This document shows positions 7,063 to 14,226 of a DNA stretch of 16,627 nt, in pieces. This DNA comes from Clostridia bacterium (GTDB taxonomy: Bacteria > Bacillota > Clostridia > Lachnospirales > WQUN01), in the NCBI GenBank assembly GCA_025997155.1, contig BNUF01000043.1, positions 1-16,627 on the forward strand, in the 5' to 3' direction. Both the position numbers and the translations under genes were made by a program. Position 1 is the stretch's first letter. Each line of letters starts with the position of its first letter. Under the pieces are notes generated by a model. It was not told where the DNA came from. It did no database searches and was given only the letters and a program-made list of their open reading frames with translations.

Positions 7063-7100
7063 AGGTTACTGTCTGATGCGGGCGGTAACTTATTTTTTTA
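7063..7100 (+). terminator. probable intrinsic terminator after the radical SAM gene
   Basis: AGGTTAC (7063-7069) can pair with GTAACTT (7085-7091) with one G-U pair, over a 15-base loop, followed by ATTTTTTTA. The loop is longer than usual, but the T-tract is good and the next promoter begins 16 bases on. Confidence 0.65.
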
Positions 7101-7115
7101 TTTTGAAAAAAACAC

Positions 7116-7144
7116 TTGACAACGTTTTTTGATAATATTATAAT
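7116..7144 (+). promoter_or_regulatory. consensus sigma-A promoter of the NAD-salvage operon
   Basis: TTGACA at 7116-7121 and TATAAT at 7139-7144 are both exact consensus with a 17-base spacer. This is the strongest promoter in the window, and it heads the run of seven genes to 14120. Confidence 0.92.
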
Positions 7145-7155
7145 GATAATATCAA
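7129..7155. promoter_or_regulatory. 27 bp dyad over the -10 box, candidate operator for the NrtR-like regulator
   Basis: From TTGATA (7129-7134) to TATCAA (7150-7155), 11 of 13 symmetric base pairs are complementary about a centre at 7142, so the dyad covers the -10 box. GATAATAT occurs directly repeated at 7131 and 7145, and TATTATC (7161-7167) gives a third, inverted copy. A repressor bound here would block RNA polymerase. The link to the product of the first gene is inferred from position and from autoregulation being common for NrtR. Confidence 0.55.
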
Positions 7156-7186
7156 TTTAGTATTATCTAAAAAGGCGGACATTGCA

Positions 7187-8023
7187 ATGCATATTGATAA
7201 AGACGGCTTGACAGAGGAGCAGTTTCTCGCACGGTATAATTCTTCTGATTTTGACAGGATTTCGCTGTGTGTTGACGCGGTAATTTTCGGCGTGTACGCA
7301 AAGGCGGACACGGAGAATTACCGAAAGTCCGACGAACAGAAAATTACCGTGTTGCTGGTGAGACGCACAGAACACCCTTTTATCGGGAAGTGGGCGTTGC
7401 CTGGCGGTTTTGTCGGTGTTGCAGAACCTTTAGAGGAAACCGCGGAACGCGTGGTAAAATCAAAAACAGGAATGGATAATATTTATCTTGAGCAACTCGG
7501 CACTTTCGGTGACACCCAGCGCGATCCGCGTATGCGTATCGTGAGTACGGCATATTTATCGCTTGTTGATAAATGTTCATATTCCACACCTTCCGCAAAC
7601 GCGGCGTGGTTTGACGTTGTGTTTGAATTAAATGGAGATTTGTTAGTGTTATCGAACAAAGATGAAAAAATTAGCTTTTCCGTAAAAACCAACGAGCGGC
7701 AGAACGGAAAGGTTACCGCCGAAAATATTCAGGTTCAAGACGGTTCGGCTATTGCCTTTGACCACGCGCAAATTATTCTGCAAGGGCTTTTGCGGCTTCG
7801 CGGGAAAATTGATTACACCGACATTGTATTTAATCTATTACCGAATAAATTTACAATATCCCAACTTCAGCAAATTTATGAAATCATTCTCGGGCATAAA
7901 TTGCTTTCTCCCGTGTTTCGGCGTAAACTCGCCGATAAAATCAAGGCTGTGGGCGAGTTCACACACGAAAAGGGACATCGCCCGTCGCAACTGTTTTCAT
8001 ATAAAGGAGGTCTGTTTCTATGA
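7187..8023 (+). CDS. NrtR-like NAD-metabolism regulator (degenerate NUDIX domain plus winged helix)
   Basis: A 278-residue protein. Residues 25-200 form a NUDIX domain. The box starts well (G74-x5-E80-x7-R88), but the catalytic REUxEE is eroded: Glu89 is Val, Glu92 is Ser and Glu93 is Lys, so hydrolysis is not expected. Residues about 205-275 match the NrtR winged helix, with 'FNLLPNKFTISQLQQIYEIILGHKL' and 'FRRKLADKIKAVGEF'. NrtR proteins repress NAD synthesis genes and release DNA when ADP-ribose (or related NAD products) binds the NUDIX domain. The gene is the first of the operon, directly behind a dyad-covered promoter, and overlaps pncB by 4 bases. ATG 7187 follows the AAAAGGCGG stretch at 7169-7177. 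A catalytically active ADP-ribose pyrophosphatase is unlikely given the missing glutamates. Confidence 0.9.
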   Translation: MHIDKDGLTEEQFLARYNSSDFDRISLCVDAVIFGVYAKADTENYRKSDEQKITVLLVRRTEHPFIGKWALPGGFVGVAEPLEETAERVVKSKTGMDNIYLEQLGTFGDTQRDPRMRIVSTAYLSLVDKCSYSTPSANAAWFDVVFELNGDLLVLSNKDEKISFSVKTNERQNGKVTAENIQVQDGSAIAFDHAQIILQGLLRLRGKIDYTDIVFNLLPNKFTISQLQQIYEIILGHKLLSPVFRRKLADKIKAVGEFTHEKGHRPSQLFSYKGGLFL

Positions 8024-9357
8024 TTTGGAATGTGGAAAACAAAGTAACAGGCGCGTCTGGGGTGCGTCAGCTCAACTACTGGGTGATAGAAAGCCTTCTT
8101 GACACGGACTTGTACAAGTACACAATGCTGCTCGTTTACTTTGAAAAACACGTGAACGACGTGGCGACGTTTGAATTCAAATGCAGAAATGACATTGTGT
8201 ATACCGAGGAAATGACGGCGGAAATAAACCGCCAGTTAGACTACCTTTGCGAATTGCATATCTCCGAGGCTGAAATCTCATTTTTGCGAGCTATGGATTT
8301 TATGGGCGGCGACGGCAAAAATCGGGGGTTCTTTGAATTTCTTCGTATGTATCGGCTTAGGCGCGAGTGCGTGAAAGTCGAGTTGATAGAGGGCGGCAAG
8401 TTAAGCGTTATAAGCGAGGGACCTATATTTTTCGCGAGTATGTTTGAAACATTTGTCCTGTCCATAGTCGGCGAGGTGTACTACAGATTCACGCTTAGCG
8501 AGGAGCAGTATCTTGAGGCACTTGATGCGGGGGAGCGGAAGCTTTATGACAAGATAGCGCGGCTTAAAGACGAAATCGCGCGGGGGCGTTTGGTTGGCGA
8601 CAAACCGTTTAAACTTTCCGACATGGGAGCGCGGCGGCGGTTTAGTTTTGAGTTTCACAAGTTTGTGGCGGAAACGCTTAATGCGGAATTTAGCGGCGAA
8701 CGCCTTTTATTTACTGGAACAAGCGATATACACCTTGCGCGGCTGGTTGGTGTAAAGGCAATAGGAACAATGGCACACGAGTTTTTGTGTACAGGGCAGG
8801 GGCTTGACCGCGTTCCCGTTATGCGTTCACAGAAACATATGCTTGAGGAATGGCTGGAAGTTTTTAGAAGTCAGTTAGGGATAGCGTTATCCGACAACCT
8901 TGGCTTCAAAAAATTTATGCGCGACTGTGACAGATTGCTTGCTATGGCGTTTTCGGGCTTCCGTCACGACAGCGGCGACCCTTTCGCGTGGGGCGAACAG
9001 TTAATCGCGTGGTTGGAGTCAATGTCAATCGACCCGCTCACGAAGGACGCTATATTCAGCGATAGCCTTAATTTCGATAAGGCTGTGGAGATATTCAACT
9101 ATTTTATCGAGAAAATAAACGCGGGATTCGGAATCGGCACATACCTAACTTGTGATATGAGCGGCGGCGTTACAGCTCTTCAGAATGTTATGAAAGTCGT
9201 CGAGGTGAATTACCGCCCTGTGGCTAAGTTGTCCGACGACAACGGAAAGACAATGTGCCGTGACAAACGGTATGTCGATTATATGTACGAACAAATGGCG
9301 GACGAGGAAAAACGGGTTAGGAGGCAGTCAGATGAGCATACCCTTAGGATACGATGA
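8020..9357 (+). CDS. pncB: nicotinate phosphoribosyltransferase
   Basis: A 445-residue enzyme making nicotinate mononucleotide from nicotinate and PRPP, with ATP stimulation, in the Preiss-Handler route to NAD. It resembles the enterobacterial PncB type. Visible motifs: 'LLDTDLYKYTM' at the N-terminus, 'DMGARRRFS' (202-209, a variant of FGTRRR), 'GTSDIHLARL', 'GTMAHE' (249-254, His253 at the phosphorylated-His position), 'FRHDSGDPFAWGE' (315-323 region), 'FGIGTYLTCD' and 'KLSDDNGKT'. The length is normal (about 400-450). A strong AAAGGAGG site precedes ATG 8020, which overlaps the regulator's stop. The last 26 bases overlap the nicotinamidase gene in another frame. The nicotinamidase upstream in the pathway is the next gene, so the two steps are cotranscribed. 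Confidence 0.95.
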   Translation: MIWNVENKVTGASGVRQLNYWVIESLLDTDLYKYTMLLVYFEKHVNDVATFEFKCRNDIVYTEEMTAEINRQLDYLCELHISEAEISFLRAMDFMGGDGKNRGFFEFLRMYRLRRECVKVELIEGGKLSVISEGPIFFASMFETFVLSIVGEVYYRFTLSEEQYLEALDAGERKLYDKIARLKDEIARGRLVGDKPFKLSDMGARRRFSFEFHKFVAETLNAEFSGERLLFTGTSDIHLARLVGVKAIGTMAHEFLCTGQGLDRVPVMRSQKHMLEEWLEVFRSQLGIALSDNLGFKKFMRDCDRLLAMAFSGFRHDSGDPFAWGEQLIAWLESMSIDPLTKDAIFSDSLNFDKAVEIFNYFIEKINAGFGIGTYLTCDMSGGVTALQNVMKVVEVNYRPVAKLSDDNGKTMCRDKRYVDYMYEQMADEEKRVRRQSDEHTLRIR

Positions 9358-10228
9358 GATTGTTGACGAGAAACAGCTTTACGCGCTTTTGCCAAAGGCG
9401 GCGGGACACTTTCGCCCCGCTCCGCCCAACAATCGGAAAACCGCTTTGATTGCGGTGGATTTTACTAATGACTTTGTTGGGGCGGGGCTTATGTCGGTGA
9501 AAGGCGCGTCGGAGGATTTGGCGCGGTTGTTGCGTTTTATGTACGACAACCTCTTTTATATCGATGAAATCGCGGCTACCGCCGATTGGCATAACCCGAA
9601 CAGCATCACTTTTACGTCGTGGTGGAGATACGCCGACGGCAGTTTGCCTGAAAATTTTACGCAAGTTCCCTTGCGTGACACTGAGGCGGGGGTGATAATT
9701 CCGCAATTTTTACCATATGAAAGTAAAGATTACGTTCGCAAACTTGACGCGCTTGGGCTTCCGACCTTGACACTATGGGCGGCGCACGGAATACCGAATA
9801 CCGTGGGCGCGTGCTTTGACGGGCAGTTTGCGAATATGCTGTACGCTTGGGAACTGCTGACGGGGCGTACTTCCACAAAGATACTTAAAGGGCAGGACTC
9901 CCTCTCCGAAATGTACGGCGCGTTCTATCCCGAAATAAATACGGGGCGGGCGTTCTCAAGCCACGAACACTACATTGGCGAATTGCAAAAATACGACACA
10001 ATCCTGTTCTGCGGTGAGGCGTTTGATTACTGCGCGGGGATAACCGTTGAGCAAGCCTGCGCCTACTATGGCTGGGACAACAAAGATATGCTCCGCAGGT
10101 TTGTCGTGTTGCGTGACTGTGCCTCCGATATCGACCCTAACAGCGGGGTTAGCACCACCCGTTACGCGCGGTTGCAAAACGCGGGCGTTCGTGTCGTCAA
10201 TTCAACGGAATTCTCTCTTGTGAACTAA
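9332..10228 (+). CDS. pncA: nicotinamidase (isochorismatase-fold amidase)
   Basis: A 298-residue cysteine hydrolase that deamidates nicotinamide to nicotinate. The catalytic triad is visible: Asp43 in 'AVDFTNDFVG', Lys186 in 'ILKGQDS', Cys234 in 'FDYCAGITVEQA'. The metal site 'DWHNPNSITF' (Asp85, His87) fits nicotinamidases more than generic isochorismatases. It is longer than typical PncA (about 180-220), with an extra N-terminal segment of about 35 residues and enlarged loops around 95-150. ATG 9332 has a GGAGG site at 9319-9324 and lies inside the end of pncB. The partner gene pncB uses the product. Start choice is firm; a pyrazinamidase-like promiscuous activity is expected for the family. 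Confidence 0.93.
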   Translation: MSIPLGYDEIVDEKQLYALLPKAAGHFRPAPPNNRKTALIAVDFTNDFVGAGLMSVKGASEDLARLLRFMYDNLFYIDEIAATADWHNPNSITFTSWWRYADGSLPENFTQVPLRDTEAGVIIPQFLPYESKDYVRKLDALGLPTLTLWAAHGIPNTVGACFDGQFANMLYAWELLTGRTSTKILKGQDSLSEMYGAFYPEINTGRAFSSHEHYIGELQKYDTILFCGEAFDYCAGITVEQACAYYGWDNKDMLRRFVVLRDCASDIDPNSGVSTTRYARLQNAGVRVVNSTEFSLVN

Positions 10229-10229
10229 T

Positions 10230-11495
10230 ATGAGGAACGCTCATATAGTAGTTGATTTAGGTTTCGGCGATGCGGGCAAAGGGCGGGTAGTGTCCGAGTT
10301 GTGCGGCGGTAAGGATATAGGCTGTATCGTTAGGTACAGCGGAGGACCGCAAAACGCGCATAACGTAGTATGGAGAGATGAACGCGGAAAACTCTTTCAC
10401 CACACCTATTCGCAGATAGGTTCGAGCGGGAGCAAATTTACACCGACATTGACGTTACCTTCCGTACCTGTAAATATTTTAAGTTTAGTAAATGAAACTT
10501 TGGTGTTGTCTGAAAAAACAGGGAAACATTGTGGCGGCATATTTGTTTCAAGAGATTGTCCGCTCATTTTGCCTTGCCATATAGAAGCTAACCTATGGCG
10601 CGAGAAGTCCCGCAAAAAAGCTCACGGCACGACAGGGAACGGCATTGGAGAAGTGAAGATGTTTGAGGCGAGGTTTCCAAATGACGCTGTAAGAATTGGC
10701 GACTTGTATGACGAGGAGTTATTGCTTGAAAAGGTAACTAAGTATGTGGCATATTCAACGTCTTTCGGCGTGAAGTTTGAATTTGACGCTAAACGCTATG
10801 TTTCTGATTTTCTGAAGTTTATCGTTGAGTGCGTTGATGCGGATAGTTTTAACATAGTCAGTGACACGGAGATAACGGGTCTGCTCGAAAACACGGCGGG
10901 CGATGTCGTCTTCGAGGGCAGTCAAGGGGTGTTGCTTGACGCGGACTATGGTTTCTTTCCGCATGTTACCTTTGGAACTATGATACCGATTTTGCCTATG
11001 ACTTTATGTGAGAAGTTATCTCTCGCGCCGATAGTGTATGGCGTTACTCGAACATACCAAACAAGGCACGGCGCAGGACCATTTCCGACAGAATATGCCG
11101 TTTCTAGCGAAGAACACCAGTATTTCTCAGCGTTAGAAAAACATAATATCGGCGGTGCAGCGGGTTCTATGCGATACGGCAGTGCAGATATGAATTTGCT
11201 TAAATATTCCGCTGGTTGCCTTAGATTTAATAACGTCGGCATAGACAACTTAGTTATCACGCACTGTGATATTGACGAGAGGCATTTATATTCTTCTGAA
11301 ATATCAGCAGGTTATAAAATACCTCAAAGCAGGGAAGAACAGATTGAATTGACAGAACAGTTATTTAGAGAAACAACACGCACACGCAAATCAACGCTTG
11401 ATGAACTATGCGAACAGGCACGGAAGATAACAGGTGCGATAGATGTTATAACCATAGGCAGTAAGGTTGTAGGGGAGGGATTAACTGGATTATGA
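10230..11495 (+). CDS. divergent adenylosuccinate-synthetase-like ligase
   Basis: A 421-residue protein with the PurA fold, about the usual length. The GTP/IMP site is recognisable: 'GFGDAGKG' (11-18, Asp14 aligned with the catalytic Asp of PurA), 'GGPQNAHN' with His44 at the catalytic His position, 'GTTGNGIG' (133-140), 'FEGSQGVLLDADYG' (229-241), 'GVTRTYQTRHGAGPFPTE' (271-288). The aspartate-binding loop, TTGR-R-R in PurA, here reads AAGSMRY (310-316), so the Arg that holds aspartate is replaced by Ser and both Thr by Ala. The guanine-side 'TKLD' is 'THCD'. A different amine donor or nucleotide substrate is therefore likely; it is not a housekeeping PurA, and it differs from what I recall of phage PurZ. 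ATG 10230 follows the pncA stop by one base, without a clear ribosome binding site (coupled). Confidence 0.85.
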   Translation: MRNAHIVVDLGFGDAGKGRVVSELCGGKDIGCIVRYSGGPQNAHNVVWRDERGKLFHHTYSQIGSSGSKFTPTLTLPSVPVNILSLVNETLVLSEKTGKHCGGIFVSRDCPLILPCHIEANLWREKSRKKAHGTTGNGIGEVKMFEARFPNDAVRIGDLYDEELLLEKVTKYVAYSTSFGVKFEFDAKRYVSDFLKFIVECVDADSFNIVSDTEITGLLENTAGDVVFEGSQGVLLDADYGFFPHVTFGTMIPILPMTLCEKLSLAPIVYGVTRTYQTRHGAGPFPTEYAVSSEEHQYFSALEKHNIGGAAGSMRYGSADMNLLKYSAGCLRFNNVGIDNLVITHCDIDERHLYSSEISAGYKIPQSREEQIELTEQLFRETTRTRKSTLDELCEQARKITGAIDVITIGSKVVGEGLTGL

Positions 11496-12442
11496 CGGAG
11501 GAACTAAGGAAGTTAGTGGAATTGATTTTATCCGCAAACACCTGTACGGATATTTTCGGAACAAACAAGAAACGCGCCAAAAACCTGTATCATTCATACG
11601 CGCGGCAAGTACACCCCGATAACGTAAAGGGTATAGATACAGAGAGCGTTGATTTCGATAAGGTGTTCGGCAAGCTGTCGGAGTTTTGGGAAGAATTTAA
11701 AAATGGCGGCATATCGGCAAGCGCGGCAAGTAATACGATAAACTCGGGCAGAACTACCTATACGCTGAAAGGCGTTGATTTTGAAAATGACCGAATAAAG
11801 GTGTTTAGGGCGGTCTCAAGCGGGGGTGACAATGTGCAGTTAGTCGTCGAAAGACAGAAACTGAAAAACGAAGCCTACGACTTGCTAATCAAAATAGCGG
11901 AACAGAAAGAGTACACGGCATTTTTTCCAAAGGCGATAGACGAATTTGCGATTGCGCAACCTGACGGCGAGCACGCTGTTTACGCACAAAGCGTTACGGA
12001 CGGATTTATCTCACTTAGGCGTATCAAAAACGCGTTTGACAAATCAGGACAGACTATTGACGGACGCGACATTGCTTGGATTTGGCGGCGTGTACTTACC
12101 GCCCTCGGGACGATGTATGACGCGGAAGTTTTGCACAACGGACTTTCGGATTTAGATAACATTTTGATTCACCCAGCGGAACACGGTTTGATAATAACAG
12201 GTTGGTACGCGGGCGAATTCAAACAATCCGCCTCTGACTTGAACGACATAGCAAAGGTGTTTTACGAATTAAGCGCGGACGCGCCAAAGGATATTCTCAA
12301 TTTCTTCAGAGGTTGTTTGGGCAAAAACGTATATCACCCTTTTACGCTTTTGGAGGAGTTTGACAATTTGTTATCCGTATTGTACGGCGAACGCAAATTT
12401 CACGAATTCAACATTCCAGCGAATATAGAGGAGGAACTATAA
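11492..12442 (+). CDS. J-domain plus pseudokinase-like protein
   Basis: A 316-residue protein. Residues about 5-70 resemble a J-domain: helix, 'LYHSYARQV' and HPDN (41-44) in place of the canonical HPD-K, suggesting recruitment of Hsp70. Residues about 90-300 look like a protein-kinase fold that has lost catalysis: 'VLHNGLSDLDNILIH' (213-227) matches 'HxDLKPxNIL' but has Asn216-Gly217 where the catalytic Asp sits, and 'LIITGWYAGEF' replaces the DFG metal loop. Asn223 of the loop is kept, and the following 'SDLNDIAKVFYEL' matches the kinase C-lobe. ATG 11492 overlaps the previous stop (ATGA), with GGGGAGGG about 14 bases upstream. The stop overlaps the next start by one base (TAATG). The reading is that it is a scaffold or chaperone-recruiting partner of the vWA protein. 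J-domain moderately sure, pseudokinase moderate. Confidence 0.7.
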   Translation: MTEELRKLVELILSANTCTDIFGTNKKRAKNLYHSYARQVHPDNVKGIDTESVDFDKVFGKLSEFWEEFKNGGISASAASNTINSGRTTYTLKGVDFENDRIKVFRAVSSGGDNVQLVVERQKLKNEAYDLLIKIAEQKEYTAFFPKAIDEFAIAQPDGEHAVYAQSVTDGFISLRRIKNAFDKSGQTIDGRDIAWIWRRVLTALGTMYDAEVLHNGLSDLDNILIHPAEHGLIITGWYAGEFKQSASDLNDIAKVFYELSADAPKDILNFFRGCLGKNVYHPFTLLEEFDNLLSVLYGERKFHEFNIPANIEEEL

Positions 12443-13413
12443 TGGGAAGCGGTATGTATTCAGCGGCAACATACAAAGATGTAACGGCGAAAAAGATAAT
12501 GGACGGGACAACTTTCGGATATTCCGATAAAACTAGGAACGCGCCTCGTTCTGAATGGAAAACACATGAAAGTCTTGCCCCCACGGCAAAAAACTCGGAC
12601 GGCGTAATTATACGGGAAAGCCGCGACGGCGGCGACCACCCAGAAAGCGTACCGATAGTCGTTGGTTTTGACGATACAGGTTCCATGGGAGTTGTGCCTC
12701 GCGTGGTTCAACAAAAACTTACGCTGCTGTTTGGATTGCTGATACGGCGCGGTTTTGTGCAAGACCCGCAGATTATGATTTCGGCGTACGGCGACGCGTA
12801 TTGTGACGCTGTGCCATTGCAAGTTAGTCAATTTGAAAGCGATAACCGCATAGACGACAACTTGGATAATCTCTTCTTGGAGGGCGGGGGCGGCGGCAAC
12901 GGCGGCGAGACCTCAACTATGTTATGGTATTATTTGGCGAATCATACGGCTGCAGACGCTTGGGAAAAACGGCGCAAAAAAGGATACGTGTTTATTATCG
13001 GCGACGAAAGGGCTTTGCCTCTTAAGCCAGAGCATATAACCCAATACATCAACAGCGAGGCGCAAGTTTCTGAAAAGGATTTGACGGCGGAGATTTTAGC
13101 CAAAAACTTGCAAGAAAAGTGGGAAGTGTATATCTTGCTTATCGACAACGCCGCCGCAAAATTGCAACGCTCCTGTGAGCAATACAGCAAACTTTTCGGC
13201 AAAAGGAACGTCTTGATTGTCGAAGACCCTGAAAGTATCGCAGAAACCATTGCTCTTGCTATCGGTGCATTGGAAGGTACGCTTGATAAGGGAGAATTGC
13301 GCAGCATTTTGAAAGACGAAAACACAACATCGACGGCGATAGTATCGGCAACCAATGCCGTGGCAGGATTGTTCGGAACAACAGGAGTAACAGCTCCAGA
13401 TTTGAAATTGTAG
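12442..13413 (+). CDS. von Willebrand factor A (vWA) domain protein
   Basis: A 323-residue protein. Residues about 70-245 form a vWA domain with a MIDAS metal site: 'FDDTGSM' (D77-x-T79-x-S81, a T-for-S variant of DxSxS), a Gly-rich loop leading to 'GGET' (Thr157), and 'IIGDERALP' (Asp188). The N-terminal 65 residues (starting MGSGMYSAATYKD) are polar with no recognised motif, and the C-terminal tail is Thr/Ala-rich and probably flexible. There is no signal peptide or membrane segment, so it is likely cytoplasmic. vWA proteins usually mediate metal-dependent protein-protein contacts in multiprotein assemblies. A GAGGAGGAA site precedes ATG 12442, which overlaps the J-domain/pseudokinase stop by one base, so the two are probably co-translated partners. 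The function in this operon is unknown. Confidence 0.8.
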   Translation: MGSGMYSAATYKDVTAKKIMDGTTFGYSDKTRNAPRSEWKTHESLAPTAKNSDGVIIRESRDGGDHPESVPIVVGFDDTGSMGVVPRVVQQKLTLLFGLLIRRGFVQDPQIMISAYGDAYCDAVPLQVSQFESDNRIDDNLDNLFLEGGGGGNGGETSTMLWYYLANHTAADAWEKRRKKGYVFIIGDERALPLKPEHITQYINSEAQVSEKDLTAEILAKNLQEKWEVYILLIDNAAAKLQRSCEQYSKLFGKRNVLIVEDPESIAETIALAIGALEGTLDKGELRSILKDENTTSTAIVSATNAVAGLFGTTGVTAPDLKL

Positions 13414-13427
13414 CTCGGAGGAATGAA

Positions 13428-14120
13428 ATGGATTTGCTGAAATTGATTACAACAGCTGGCTTGGTAATGGCAATGTCGCAGTCGCCGATAAATTCCTCAA
13501 CAGATGAGGTTGTGGGGTTTGCCGCCACCTCATACATATCCGTAATCCCAGAAGATGTGAAATCAAACATGCTGGGAAAGACGATAAAGGAAAACTCTGT
13601 GGTTTTGTTGGACGATTTACGTTATCTGAAGATTGCGTATTGGGGATATGACGGTGAGGAACACGTTGGAGAGTTGATTGTCAACAAACTTGTCGCGGAT
13701 GAGGTTTTGGAGATTTTCGCGGAGTTGTATGATGCCCGATATCCCATAGAGAAAATGTGCCTGCCCGATGAGTACGGCGGGAATGACGAGGAAAGTATGC
13801 AAGACAACAATACGAGTGCGTTTAACGACCGCCCCATTTCGAAAAAATCACTGTCGTACCATCAGTTCGGATTGGCGATAGATGTGAACCCACTGTATAA
13901 TCCGTACTATAACGCGAAATCTAAGTTGGTACAGCCGAAAACGGGCAAACCGTATTTAGATAGGACGGCTGAGGTATCGGAGTTTATTCGGAAAGACGAT
14001 ATTTGTTATAACGCCTTTGTTAGTCGAGGTTGGAGTTGGGGCGGAGATTGGACAAACCCGAAAGACTATCAGCATTTTGAGAAAACTACAGTTATTGATA
14101 TTAAAGCGTTGGCAAGATAG
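13428..14120 (+). CDS. M15-family peptidase (VanY/endolysin-like D,D- or L,D-carboxypeptidase fold)
   Basis: A 230-residue zinc peptidase of the M15 fold. The signature is 'SYHQFGLAIDVNP' (His145, Asp152 as zinc ligands) with 'GWSWGGDWTNPKDYQHFE' (His216 as third ligand), typical of M15C/Peptidase_M15_4 domains that cut peptidoglycan cross-links. The N-terminus (MDLLKLITTAGLVMAMS) is a short hydrophobic stretch that may be a weak signal or anchor. Between it and the catalytic part is a ~100-residue region with 'YWGYDGEEHVGELIVNKLV', commonly seen before this domain. A GGAGG site lies 7 bases before ATG 13428, 14 bases after the vWA stop. It is the last gene of the operon and has its own terminator behind it. 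It is an odd fit for NAD salvage and may serve delivery, release or cell-wall response. Zinc motifs are firm; exact bond specificity is not. Confidence 0.88.
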   Translation: MDLLKLITTAGLVMAMSQSPINSSTDEVVGFAATSYISVIPEDVKSNMLGKTIKENSVVLLDDLRYLKIAYWGYDGEEHVGELIVNKLVADEVLEIFAELYDARYPIEKMCLPDEYGGNDEESMQDNNTSAFNDRPISKKSLSYHQFGLAIDVNPLYNPYYNAKSKLVQPKTGKPYLDRTAEVSEFIRKDDICYNAFVSRGWSWGGDWTNPKDYQHFEKTTVIDIKALAR

Positions 14121-14124
14121 CGTG

Positions 14125-14158
14125 AGGGGGAGTGCTATAGGCACCCTCCTTTTCTTTT
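14125..14158 (+). terminator. intrinsic terminator after the peptidase gene
   Basis: GGGGAGTGCT pairs with GGCACCCTCC around the loop ATA, with one A-C mismatch and two wobble pairs, followed by TTTTCTTTT. It ends the operon that began at 7187. Confidence 0.75.
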
Positions 14159-14177
14159 GAGGTGATTGTGTTTGAGG

Positions 14178-14206
14178 TTGACGAAGTAGGAACTACGTTG
14201 TATAAT
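14178..14206 (+). promoter_or_regulatory. sigma-A promoter of the HipA-like pair
   Basis: TTGACG at 14178-14183 and TATAAT at 14201-14206 are spaced by 17 bases, one mismatch from consensus overall. It sits 21 bases before the HipA-like start, so the mRNA leader is very short; GGAGATG at 14212-14218 acts as the ribosome binding site. Confidence 0.85.
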
Positions 14207-14226
14207 GGCATTGGAGATGTTGTTTT

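Noticed and set aside
7876..8151. Overlapping minus-strand frames across nrtR-pncB
   Set aside because: They are shadows of strongly supported + strand genes with family motifs and ribosome binding sites.
10230..11495. Phage-type PurZ (2-aminoadenine synthesis) or housekeeping PurA
   Set aside because: The catalytic Asp of PurA is retained where I recall PurZ differing, while the aspartate loop is lost, so neither label fits; kept as a divergent PurA-like enzyme.
14121..14226. A HipB-type HTH gene ahead of the HipA-like kinase
   Set aside because: Only a terminator and a promoter fit in the 106 bases; no open frame with an HTH is present.
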